Position numbers and translations under genes: made by a program. 64,000 bases of DNA, from positions 4,422,001 to 4,486,000 of the forward strand of contig JAUKNK010000147.1 of NCBI GenBank assembly GCA_030765055.1, in the 5' to 3' direction. This document shows, in pieces, positions 11,566 to 21,741 of the stretch (positions are counted from its first letter, which is position 1; each line of letters starts with the position of its first letter). Under the pieces are notes generated by a model. It worked only from the letters and a program-made list of their open reading frames with translations, did no database searches and had not been told where the DNA came from. Source of the DNA: Mantis religiosa. Its lineage: Eukaryota; Arthropoda; Insecta; Mantodea; Mantidae.

Positions 11566-11828
11566 AATTTAATTTTGACCAAGCTATGCAATTGTGTGCA
11601 GCAAGGTCACTTACAGCCTCCATTCAACGCTTATCCTCCGAATGTTGGTTTACAAGATCTGAGAGATCTCTTACCCATTTAAGCAGCTTCTTTTGATGCC
11701 AAGACACAATTTTCATATGTAATTTTTAAATGTGAGTCAACATGTGTATTATTTCATTGTGTTAATTTATTTATTGTTATAATATCATAACTAATGTTGG
11801 TTATTTTTCATACGTTAATTGTTAATAT

Positions 11829-12318
11829 TGTCACCCGAACTCCCTATAGAACTGGCCAGCAGGAGGGTCAGACGTGAAGTATTCAGCCGACACCCACCCA
11901 TTAATCTCAGTCACTAACTAAGGGGATGATTAGGGAAGTGTCACTTGACGCTGGCCGCCTCTTCCCACCTTCCCCTGCCGTCTGGAACCTTCGCGGTGAT
12001 TCACTGAAACCAGAGACTTCTAGGAAACAGTGATATTCCTATAAAAAGGGCTGCAATGAGTGAGGACATTCAGTTCTTGGCGAGCAGCGAAGCAGCGCCG
12101 TGCTAGTGTACGGACGAGAAGATTGTGTACGTGCATCGGAAGAGTGTGCGTAACTGTGAGCGGCAGTGGAACTGCAACAGACGAACTGGTGAAACGTCAT
12201 TGTGTGCATTACGTAATTCTGTGTAATTGTCAAGTGTTCAACTGTAAGTCGGTGGAAATAAAGAACATTTTTGAGTGTTGCAATCGGACTTTTATTGTTA
12301 CCAACCCACAAAGTCACA
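11829..12318 (+). mobile_element. Solo LTR of the gypsy family found at 19-21 kb
   Basis: It begins TGTCACCCGAAC and ends CCCACAAAGTCACA (TG...CA). It is flanked on both sides by ATAT (11825-11828 and 12319-12322), a probable 4-bp target duplication. The last ~110 bp match the reverse complement of the LTRs at 19180 and 21187, including the GTCGGTGGAAATAAAGAACA block that carries the AATAAA signal. TATAAAAAGGG at ~12040 is a likely promoter element. No internal region is present. Confidence 0.8.
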
Positions 12319-12514
12319 ATATTGTCAACAGTTAAACGAAATGTCCAGTTGTAATTTCTATCTCGATTAAAATGTGCTTTCTGGCTGGAGTAGATCGTTC
12401 TGTTTCTCCTTCAATGCTAGATCGACTCTCTCACATTCCATTTCTGGTTCAGATGTTGGCAGCTCTTTGTTTCAAATAGGAGAGCTAAAATAATCAAGTT
12501 TTCGAGGAACGAGG

Positions 12515-13192
12515 TACGTCCAGAAAGTAAGTTCTGTTTGTTAATAAAATGAAATTGTGTACAGATACAGAAAAGTTATTTATTGCACAAAATTCTACAA
12601 CCCTTAAACTAGTTTTCCACATAACTGCCGAAATTTTGTAGGCATTTGTCATAGCGAGGCACAAGTTTTAGTATACTTTCTTCATAGAAGTTTGCCGCCT
12701 GTGTCTTCAACCAGTTGGAAACATTTTCTTTCAGTTCTTCGTCATTGTTGAAGTGTTGATCGCCACACAAAGATTTGAGATGCAAAAACAGATGAAAATC
12801 GCTAGAAGCGAGGTCAGGGTGTACGGGGGGTGGTCAAACATGTCCCAGCCAAATCCCTGTAGGATGTTTTTCGTCGCATTTGCAGTGTCTGGTCGCGCGT
12901 TCTCGTGAAGAAACAACACATTTTGACATCGCAAATTTACCAATAAATTTCAATTAGTTTCACTTTCCTTGCATTCAGAAAACGAATCACAGATCTAATT
13001 TCACAAACGCTGGGATTTTCAATCAACACCGACATTGTAAACAAGCGCAACAAATCGTACATGGCTGACAACAATCTCACTATGGCGCACGTTTCTTATC
13101 CTTGATACAGAGCGTCTACCGCGCATGTGCGGAACTGCGATGCAACGCTGCAGCGGAGATGAATTGAAACAGAACTTACTTTCTGGATGCCC
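12515..13192 (-). mobile_element. Mariner-like element, internally deleted
   Basis: The inverted ends share CCAGAAAGTAAGTTCTGTTT (left ~12520, inverted at the right ~13165-13188). The minus strand codes for mariner transposase pieces: NVLFLHENARPDTANATKN, GFGWDMFDHPPY and a C-terminal part (PRYDKCLQNFG-like, ~12610-12680), with frameshifts. The N-terminal half and the first catalytic Asp are missing. This family differs from the others in the window. Confidence 0.8.
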
Positions 13193-13405
13193 ATTGTATC
13201 AATCTTCTTCCTCTTATCTTACTTTCTTATTTTTTGTTTTCATGTCTACCATGTGCAAGACATGCAGTACTTTCTCTAAACATTACGACTGTTTATTCCT
13301 GATTTCATTATAATATTGATTTATCTTTTTAGGTTATGTTACATTAGATATAGTCTTGATTGGAAATAATACCGAAAGAACAATATGGACTTCCTTTCTT
13401 TTGTA

Positions 13406-13925
13406 CGAGGGCTGTTAAACAAAGACTGAGGCTGATTATTTTCACACATGCTTATTAAAATTCTATGTTTACATGAACTTTTTCAAAGTAGTCCCCTCCT
13501 ACTTCAATGCACTTTTTATAGCATCTCTGCCAGTTCTTGAACACGTGCTGCAGACCATTCTTTGTCAGGTCCTCGAGAATCGCCTCACTTTTCTTGAGCA
13601 CTGCTTCAGAGTTCTCAAATAGAATACTCCTAAGCTTCAATTATCACCGGTGATGAGTCATGGCTTCATCATTATGATCCTGAAAGAAAATTAGCCAGCA
13701 CAGTGTGCACATCGCCAGGTTCTCCAACACCAAAAGAAGGCAGAAGTTGTTCCATCTGCAGGAAACGTGATGGTGATCACATTGTTTGACTGTAGGTAAT
13801 GGGATGATTTACCAGCATGCAGTTCCCCCTCTCACTGTTGTTACAGCAGCACACTACACGTCAGTATTGGCTACACTGAGGAAGCACATTGCAAAGAAAC
13901 GACTGGAACAAAGAAACTATTTCTT
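13406..13925. mobile_element. Rearranged mariner: C-terminus inverted relative to its core
   Basis: The left end has TA and CGAGGGCTGTTAAACAAAG, a mariner-type terminus. From 13455 to 13640 the minus strand codes for a transposase C-terminus (GLQHVFKNWQRCYKKCIEVG, then GDYFEK). From 13641 to 13925 the plus strand codes for the central part (ITGDESWLHHYDPE, later GMIYQHAVPPLTVVTAAHY). Normally both lie on one strand, so an inversion or a junction of two copies occurred at ~13640. No right terminus was found. Confidence 0.75.
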
Positions 13926-14429
13926 TGCGCACTCTAAACATACTAATTACAGAATTATTTTGTTTTCTCCATGTTACAGAGCTATTTTTTCTGACGTTTA
14001 CTGTCCAAACCCCATGTTTGTAGCACATCTGGTTTCGGTGATATGGAAAAATAAGGCACCTGACTAGAAGAAACGGAATCGCTAAATGTCAGTGATGAAA
14101 AGCACACACGTGCTATGCTGCAGTTGTATTTTGTACCTTGCATGCAATAAAATGAAGAACTTTTAAGAGTGCACACGTGCTTTTCAAAGTTAGTAAATAT
14201 ACCGCTTAGCAAACCTAGTACTGGTGCATCTATTAGTAACTGCCAAACAACTTATAAGATTTTACATCAGCAGGCTACAAATATTTTTGTTAATGTGTTT
14301 TCCTTTTTTTAAAAAAAATGTCAATTAAAAACCTTTTCGAAAGTCCAAAGTGCGCTCAGAGTCGAGAATTAACGACACAATCTTGACGCGTAAGTACTTA
14401 TTCTGTGACAAACATTGTTAAATAGGGCA

Positions 14430-14890
14430 AACGGTTCGCCAAATTAGGAGGGTTTCCATATTTATATCTCCAGGAAAACATCGGGCAGACAAAAAACGTG
14501 CTGCTAACTTGGACAACCTTCAAACCTGTGTTTTACTTAGAACAATTTATGATTTATATGACAAGGGTGAATATCTGACTGCCAAAAGACTGCCCAATTT
14601 AATTAGGTGGGAAAATAGAATATACGGATTCTGTATCTTCTTTGCATAATCTTCTGAAATCCCTTGGGTTCAAATATAGGAGAACCAACGATGGTGGCAA
14701 ATTTCTGCTTGAAAGAGGCGATATTGTTGCTGCAAGACTAAAATTGCTGCGCGTAATGTACAGCATTTGTACAGGAGATTCATTGTGTAAACATGCTTCA
14801 TAAATATCATTCCTATCTTCCGTATTTATTAAGTATTTTAATGAAACAAAAATTGGTTCAAAGCCCATTACTGGCAGCATACAAATAATG
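14430..14890 (+). pseudogene. Tc1/IS630-like transposase N-terminal remnant
   Basis: Two adjoining frames resemble the helix-turn-helix part of an insect Tc1-like transposase: RAANLDNLQTCVLLRTIYDL near 14490-14560, then SLHNLLKSLGFKYRRTND and ERGDIVAARLKLLRVM at 14632-14760. One frameshift separates them near 14610. No catalytic DDE part follows. Confidence 0.5.
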
Positions 14891-15781
14891 CATCATTGAA
14901 ATAGAAACTATATTCACAAATCGTTGAAATGTCATTATTTTGTTTCACTGTAGCAAACACCTTATTTCGTAGAACGCATCTAATTTGAGTCATTTTGTTT
15001 TGTGTGCATAAGACCGATAGCTACGTGAGCGAAATGTTCTCCAGTTCACGGTTTTAAGGTTCAGATTATGCGATAATCATTGTATATGTTCTCACACAAA
15101 TGCTGAAATATGAAGCGAACTTCTCTGTCAGCATCTGTATCACTGTACATCCTCAAAATCCGTGTGATACTTGCTAGGTGGTCTTGGTGAGACAAAGACA
15201 AATATATCTTCCATCTCTGTCGCCCGCTAGTCGTGGAAATGACAACACCAAGAGAGTACGATAACCGTATTGGCTCAAGCAATGTTCATTCGTATTTTGT
15301 AGCTACTCTAGCGCTATATTACAATTGTATAACGGAACAAAACTAAGGCAATGGGCATATTGATTCAATAGAACTGCCTTTGTCGGCTTAATGTTTGGCT
15401 TAGGTTAGTAATGTGGTGAAGGAGCTATTCAATATGAGCCGTTGTTACGTCCTTCACAGATATTTAACCCTATCTGTGCTTTCCTAGCCAACCCTTCAGT
15501 TCAAAATTGTACATTTAATTACGTTGCAAAAGACGTTTCATCCAATGACTGCCATTTGTCTGTTTACCTGTGAGGTAAACACTTCGGGTGTTCATCTTGC
15601 TGGCTCAGGTCTAGATCATCAGCTCTCATATACCAAACTCTATTTAGCTCTTATTTTAATGACATAGTTTTCTCCTCTTTTGCGAATATTACAAGCTCTG
15701 CTTTTCTCTCTACTTAATTTGAACCTAGATAAAACTTGACAAAAATACCTACTTAGTTATAGATACAAAGAAATACTTTTA
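14891..15781. other. Interval without recognised features
   Basis: No motif or repeat was recognised. Confidence 0.4.
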
Positions 15782-16696
15782 CGAGGGCTGTTCAATAGAG
15801 AATGAGCACATTTTTGTTTCATAGCGTACTTTTACTCATCCTCATAATTTTGATGGTCCTTCTCAAAATAGTCTCCCCTGAATGTGATGCACTTGTCCCA
15901 GTGTTTCCGCCAGTCTTCAAAGACATGCTGGAAACCATTTTTGAGAGATCCTTCAATATCGCCTCCACAGCCATCACTATTACTTCTGATAATGGATAAT
16001 GTCTCCCACGAAGGCATTTCTTCAAGTTAGGGAATAGACAAAAGTCACACGGGGATGAATCCGGACTATAGTGAGGGTGAGGGATGCTCTTCATGTTGAG
16101 TTTTGCAAGATATATAGCAACAACATTGGCAATATGCGGCCGCGCATTATCGTGGTGCAGCATCCAGCCTGCTTCATGGAAATGCAGTCTTTTTGCCTGA
16201 TATGGACTTACAATGTCTTCAGGACATCCCTGTAGTATTGTCCAGTTACCGATGGGTGTGCAGGTACAACATGCTGATAAACCGTTCTATGAATATTAAA
16301 TAACGAGATGACCATAACTTTCCCAGCAGAATCAACCACTTTTGCTTTGGGGGGGGGAGCTGGTGATGAAGGAGAGTTCCAGACTGAGCTTTGCTGTTTG
16401 CTCTCAGGAACAAAATGACATAGCCAAGTTCCATCAGCAGTGATTTCGTTTGATAGAAACTGCGGATCTTCCTCTAACATCAGCTTTAACTGCATGTTAT
16501 CTCTATTGCAGCGGTGGGCGATACTGAACATGTCTGAACTTGTCTGGTTGTCACAGGTGGGAACCAGGAGTACCATAAATGAAACTACTTCGGCGTGTTT
16601 GCTTCACTTATGCTAACAAAATAAAATAAGGTTGAATTTTAGTGCGAAAAATTATGTCCATAAAAAATATGGCCATTCTTTATTGAACAGCCCTCG
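15782..16696 (-). mobile_element. Mariner-like deletion derivative (family B, copy 2)
   Basis: TA-flanked, with ends CGAGGGCTGTTCAATAGAG and TTATTGAACAGCCCTCG as near-perfect inverted repeats. The minus strand codes for ITADGTWLCHF (the Asp of DETW followed by G), LHHDNARPHIANVVAIYLAK, and SPDSSPCDFCLFPNLKKCLR (final Asp kept), then the C-terminus HVFEDWRKHWDKCITFRGDY. One or two frameshifts, including a G-run near 16350, split the frame. The N-terminal domain is absent, as in its sister copies. Confidence 0.87.
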
Positions 16697-17164
16697 TATT
16701 AAAGTTCCATGCAGTCAATTGTGGACAGCACTTGATTGGGAAATGCCTCTATCTAGTAAATTATCTATTCAATATCGATTGTTCTTGCATCTCTAGCTGA
16801 CCCGGCGAACTTCGTACCGGCAATAAAGGTGTCTGAATTTATCCATATAAATAAATCAAATTAGGATTAGTTAGTTATTTATTCTGCAATTGGAAATTAA
16901 GTTTAAATACAACATAGATACAACTAAGTTAATCAATTTAAAGCTTTCTGATACATACTTTTTTGTTCTTTTTGTGGTACGTAAATTTTGTGACTTTTTG
17001 AGTTCGTACAATTTAAAGTCAAGTTTGTAGAAATACAAATGGCTCTTTATTTTCGCAGAAAGACACCTTTGTACACCCTTTGCAGTAAGGTGACGTAACA
17101 TACATCAGCACAGTCTCTCGTGGCTTCACCCGGGTAAATAAACAAAAGAACTCACTTTCATATC

Positions 17165-17965
17165 ACTACTCGTTTATCAGTTCCCAACTCGCAACTCGGT
17201 ACAGTTCAAATGTCTACACACACAATAGACGGCTCACTAGCGACTCTGTTGCTCTTAGCAGTTCCCTGCCGACACTGGCTGTCTCCAGAGGTCCAGAGGT
17301 AGTCCTAGTCGGGCGGGGCTTTCCCCCGTCCGGGTGTCTTATGCCCCAGTACCTAGCCGCTTTGCGGCTTAACCTGCGAAATGAGCTAGTAGATCCATGT
17401 TCTGCTGGGGTGTTTGACATTTTTGAATGTTTGAAGTTTTTGGAATGTTTGAAATGGGTTGCCCCTCTTGTCGTGGGCAGCTGCACTTAATCGTTCTCCC
17501 TTTTTGGGAGACACGATTTAGTTTTTTGCTCCGTTTTGGGTACGGGTTGTGTAGCGCTTGGTCCTTCGGCGTAGAAGTTGGTCCTAGAGATCTGGGGTTT
17601 TCCTTGGGTTACCCAAGGGGTCCCAGGACGTCTCTCGGCAGTCTGAAGGACGGCAAGCGTCTTTGATCTCTCGGGTCATACCTTCCCAGGGAGTTCACTA
17701 AAGGGTTGGGACACTGGCTGTCTAGTCCAGTCCGGTCGCTTTTATACGCGAGCCGCTGTTTCTCAAAGGTTCCCGAAGCTACACGCAGTTTCGTGGTGGA
17801 GCGAGAACGTCCAGACCATCTGCTTCTCTTTCTCCCTCTGTTGCTCTCTCACTCTCTCCCGGCAAATGTGCAGCGCCAGTTGGTTCGCGGACGTGGCTTG
17901 GGCGCGATCTGCCTCTTTCACTCCCCGCTTCTACCTCTCTCGGGGCTCTTCTACCCAGTAGCATA
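17165..17965 (-). mobile_element. GC-rich insertion in the Helitron, possibly a solo LTR
   Basis: The composition differs sharply from the AT-rich Helitron on both sides. On the minus strand it has TATAAAAG (~17740) and starts near TGTTATGCTACTGGG. This would suit an LTR promoter, but no matching terminal CA or clean target duplication was found. Short open frames inside it are unremarkable. Confidence 0.35.
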
Positions 17966-18240
17966 ACAATGCCTCGTGACAATATATAAGATGATGGTTT
18001 TCCGATGCGAGAACACGTGACGTATGCTTGTCCATGAGAGAAACAGGGAAACTCCAAGTTGATTACGCAAATCTCCAACGACGCCCTTTGTCATCGCAAA
18101 GGCCAAACGCACGGGTAATCGTACACGCTTAAAATCAAAAGGTAAATCCGTTGGAACCATTGGAATACGCGGGATAAAGATATCCTCTCCTTTGTACTTG
18201 CCCTTGATGACTGTTGCCTCGATGACGTTATTCATTAGCT
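17966..18240 (-). pseudogene. Helitron helicase (PIF1-like), C-terminal fragment
   Basis: The sequence reads VIEATVIKGKYKGEDIFIPR, IPMVPTDLPFDFKRVRLPVR and LAFAMTK, then after a frameshift LEFPCFSHGQAYVTCSRIGK PSS. These are the last conserved motifs (V and VI region) of the SF1B helicase domain of Helitron Rep-helicases. The domain is ~90 codons instead of several hundred, so it is not functional. Confidence 0.8.
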
Positions 18241-18410
18241 TTTTTCACAGTTAGTCTCGTTCCATAGCACAGTCGTGGTTGGTTAATGTTGGACAGAGTG
18301 ATCACAACTGATCCTACTTTTAATTTTTAATTCTGATGTGGGAGTCCAGGCAATTCTAATGAATTTAAAAACTCTGTAGGATATTAAAGTTCATTGATGG
18401 AAATGAACCA

Positions 18411-18690
18411 CTTTTTCGCACTAGCCGTATATAGGCTAAGGTTTTTGATAGAGTCAGCATGAAACATGCAAAGCTACGGGCGGGATTTGAAACACGGATC
18501 TTCTGGCTTCCTTCCAGTCACTCTTAGCCATTGAGCTACCATGCCTAACGTGCCGTCCTGACATTAAATTCTCCAATTGAGTCATATATTTCCCCGGTAG
18601 ACCACTAGGGTCTCTCGTATTTGAGATACACCGTTTGTGGCGACTTACAATTGTAAGTACTTAACTCCCAAGCTTCACTATCAAACTCAT
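18411..18690 (-). mobile_element. tRNA-cassette element, copy 1
   Basis: The minus strand carries a Pol III B box (GTTTCAAATCCC, ~18485) and A box (TAGCTCAATGG, ~18530) within a tRNA-like 73-bp stretch. It is flanked by the conserved segments CCTAGTGGTCTACCGGGG and AGCCTATATACGGCTAG. It belongs to the dispersed family also at 28485, 34618, 52305, 53612, 53995 and 62050. Confidence 0.75.
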
Positions 18691-19179
18691 TATTTAAGTG
18701 AATTGGTAGAAATTAATAGTTTTTTCACACTGAAACAAGAACTTTTGGCCCTTGGATCAATTATTCAATTATTCATGTACTATATTTATTAATTATATAT
18801 ACATTTGAGAATTGTGAAAGGGATATTTGACTAGTATGTGAAAGTGAAATTGTATATTTTGATGTTAAATATTGTAACATGAACCTGGGAAGATATACGT
18901 GAGAAACACTGCACTCCCGGGCGACAGTCTAGAAGGGGTGGATGCTAGACGATAGAGTGGAATACTAGCTTTTTTGCTGTGCGTTACAAAGGTCAATATT
19001 TTGTTAACGTTCCTGGATTATGCGTTACTATGTCATATGGTTTACAGTGCCTGTATTTGTTTGAATCAAATACTACGTTTTCTCGAAAATGGATCGAAAC
19101 TTCATGATCATCCTGTATATATATATACATATATTGAAGGTGAAAGTTACATTTTAGAAGTTTATTCGCCTATATATAT

Positions 19180-19734
19180 TGTGACTTTGTGGGTTCGTGA
19201 AATGAAAAGTCCAATTTCACCACTCAAAGATGTTCTTTATTTCCACCGACTTACAGTTAAACACTTGCCAATTACACAGAATTGCGTACTGCACACAACT
19301 ACAATTCACCAGTTCGCCCGTTACAATTTCACTTGTACTCGCAATTACATCAACTCCGATACTCATACACAGTTACGTACAGTCTTCCGTTGCACAATCT
19401 TTTCGTTCATTAACACGTCACTGACTAACACTGGCTTCTTACACCAAGAACTGTCCTCACTCACACTGACTAACTGTCTCTCTGAAACCCTTTTTATAGG
19501 AATGTCACTGCTTTCTCGACTTCTCCAGTTTCCAAAGGAAGGTTCCAGATGATGAAAGATCCCGTAATTTCCAGAACACAGTTGGAACAGAAACAGACCG
19601 CACAATCATGTTTTTTTCCCCAGCCGTCCCTGTCACCACTATAAGACGGACGAGGGGGAGGCGTGGCTAACACGGACCTCCCCTGTCTTCCGCTCTCAGC
19701 TGCTTCCACAGGGTGTTCCAACGCCCGGGTGACA
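19180..19734 (-). repeat. 3' LTR of the gypsy element
   Basis: 555 bp, TGTGAC...GTGACA on the plus strand. By eye it differs from the other LTR at one site (CGCAATTACATC here, CGCGATTACATC at ~21349). It contains the AATAAA-bearing block (minus strand, ~19235) and a TATA-like CTATAAAAAGGG (~19490 on the minus strand). Confidence 0.9.
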
Positions 19735-19829
19735 CTGCTCCCTCCTCAAAGCTGTTCGCCCCGAACAGCACCATCGTAGCGTCCCAGGCGGTTGAGGTGT
19801 ACCACCAGCATCTGCCCGGAGTCTGAGCC

Positions 19830-21141
19830 AGAGGTAGCGCTGCCGTAGTTTGTGAATCATACGGTTCGCTCCCAGATGTCCTCCTGAAGTACCGGCGTGC
19901 ACTTCCTCCAAGACTTCCAGGACCTTACTCCGGGGGAGTACCAACTGTTCTCTCTGCGCCTTCCCATCGGGTGACTACCATACCCGGAACAGCACGCCCT
20001 CTCTGGTCTTCAACGAGTCCCATTGGGCCCAGTACGACTTGTAGGTGGCGCCCCTCGGTGCGATGACCTCCCAGGTTGGTCTCATTCCTGCCTCCACTTC
20101 CCTCAAGAGTGGCCCCAAGTCTGCGTCCACCAGCTGCTCCCTCCTCAGGCCTGCGCTATCCCAGCCTTCAGCAGGCACTGCCACAGCTACTCGGACTGCT
20201 GCGGCACGCTCCTTCTCTTCCACTCGTGTGCACTGGCCGCACTCTTCTGGACAGGGTCTTCGGGACATGGCGTCTGCGTTACCGTGGCTCTTCCCTCTAC
20301 GATGTTCCGAGGTGAAGTCGTACTCCTGCAGCCTCTGGACCCAACGTGCCGTCTGGCCTTCCAGGTTCTTAAAGCTCAATAGCCAGGTTAGGGCGGAATG
20401 GTCAGTCCTCAGGTGGAATAACTGACCGTCCAGGTACTTTTGGAAGTGCTCCAAGGTCTTTACTACCGCCAATAATTCTCGTCGGGTGACGCAGTAGTTC
20501 TTCTGTGCCTTGGATAGCGTCTTGCTGTAGTAGGCTATCACCCGCTCATGGCCGTCCTGGATCTGCGATAGGACACCTCCAATGTAATGGTCGCAAGCGT
20601 CGGTGTCCACAATGAAGGCGCCACCCGGTTGTGGGAAACGCAAAATTGGAGCACTGCACAGGATCTCCTTCGGATGCTGGAAAGCGTCTTCGGCGTCCTC
20701 CGTCCACACATAAGGCCGGTTTTCCTCCGTCAGGCGGGTGAGGGGTTTTGCGATGTTGTCGGCCTTTTCCTCTAAATCATTAAGGCGGTCGTCTACTTGA
20801 CCCATGCGCTTGCCCAGATTCGTGACGTCATCCCTCACGCCGGCCAACCGTTCCTCAAACTTTGCGGCGAGAGCCTCGTTCGCCGCCTTCATTTCCGTGG
20901 CCAGACTGCCGTTCGCTGCTCTCATTTCTGTGGTTAACTCGGCCTTCATTTCTTCCATCTTCTCGGTGATGTTGTCGTTGGCCGTCTTCACTTGTTTCAG
21001 TTCCGCGGTGATGTTGTCGTTGGCCGTCTTCACTTCTTCCAGCTTTGCGGCCAGGTTGTTATTTGCCGCTTCTATTTTCGTTATTAATTCGGCCTTCATT
21101 TCCATCATCTTCTCCAAAAATTTTTCCAATGCCGCGTCCAT
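19830..21141 (-). pseudogene. Chimeric gag-pol frame of the gypsy element
   Basis: The frame starts at ATG 21139-21141 (MDAALEKFLEKMMEMKAELI). The first ~130 residues are a repetitive coiled coil (units like LKQVKTANDNITEKM), probably a gag or leader region. It then passes directly into pol at LTRLTEENRPYVWTEDAE, the RT connection, and the RNase H domain: FIVDTDACDHYIGG, RRELLAVVKTLEHFQKYLDG, LRTDHSALTWLL and GNADAMSRR carry the catalytic acids. A TAG at ~19977 replaces a tyrosine codon. Beyond it the integrase zinc-binding motif (HAGTSGGHLGANRMIHKLRQ) continues to ~19830 and then stops. Protease and the RT palm are missing. Confidence 0.85.
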
Positions 21142-21186
21142 GGTTGTAATGGTCGGTGATGTTATCTTCCCGCTTCCTGACACCAG

Positions 21187-21741
21187 TGTGACTTTGTGGG
21201 TTCGTGAAATGAAAAGTCCAATTTCACCACTCAAAGATGTTCTTTATTTCCACCGACTTACAGTTAAACACTTGCCAATTACACAGAATTGCGTACTGCA
21301 CACAACTACAATTCACCAGTTCGCCCGTTACAATTTCACTTGTACTCGCGATTACATCAACTCCGATACTCATACACAGTTACGTACAGTCTTCCGTTGC
21401 ACAATCTTTTCGTTCATTAACACGTCACTGACTAACACTGGCTTCTTACACCAAGAACTGTCCTCACTCACACTGACTAACTGTCTCTCTGAAACCCTTT
21501 TTATAGGAATGTCACTGCTTTCTCGACTTCTCCAGTTTCCAAAGGAAGGTTCCAGATGATGAAAGATCCCGTAATTTCCAGAACACAGTTGGAACAGAAA
21601 CAGACCGCACAATCATGTTTTTTTCCCCAGCCGTCCCTGTCACCACTATAAGACGGACGAGGGGGAGGCGTGGCTAACACGGACCTCCCCTGTCTTCCGC
21701 TCTCAGCTGCTTCCACAGGGTGTTCCAACGCCCGGGTGACA
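21187..21741 (-). repeat. 5' LTR of the gypsy element
   Basis: The 555-bp partner of the LTR at 19180-19734, almost identical to it, which implies recent insertion. On the minus strand it starts TGTCACCCGGGCG and ends AAAGTCACA. Confidence 0.9.

Larger units (their letters stand above)
16793..18245 (-). mobile_element. Helitron remnant
   Basis: The minus-strand end at 16793-16820 reads GGTACGAAGTTCGCCGGGTC then AGCTAG, the CTRR-type 3' terminus typical of insect Helitrons. Upstream on the same strand (17966-18240) lies a Helitron helicase C-terminus. The usual T after CTAG is an A here, and no 5' end or Rep domain was found. A GC-rich insertion separates the two parts. Confidence 0.65.
19180..21741 (-). 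mobile_element. Ty3/gypsy LTR element, internally deleted
   Basis: Two 555-bp LTRs (19180-19734 and 21187-21741) enclose 1452 bp. The pol reading direction is minus. A purine-rich tract next to the 3' LTR (GAGGAGGGAGCAG, ~19735-19747 on the minus strand) is a likely polypurine tract. The region just inside the 5' LTR (~21165-21186) would hold the primer-binding site, but I could not assign a tRNA. No clear 5-bp target duplication is visible in the AT-repeat flanks. Protease, most of RT and the integrase core are deleted, so it cannot move by itself. Confidence 0.88.

Noticed and set aside
14097..14183. Inverted motif AAAGCACACACGTGC ... GCACACGTGCTTTT as transposon ends
   Set aside because: Only ~85 bp apart with no body or target duplication. 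Too small to call an element.
20023..20425. Plus-strand frames of 79-126 codons in the gypsy region
   Set aside because: They are antisense shadows of the minus-strand RNase H coding sequence.
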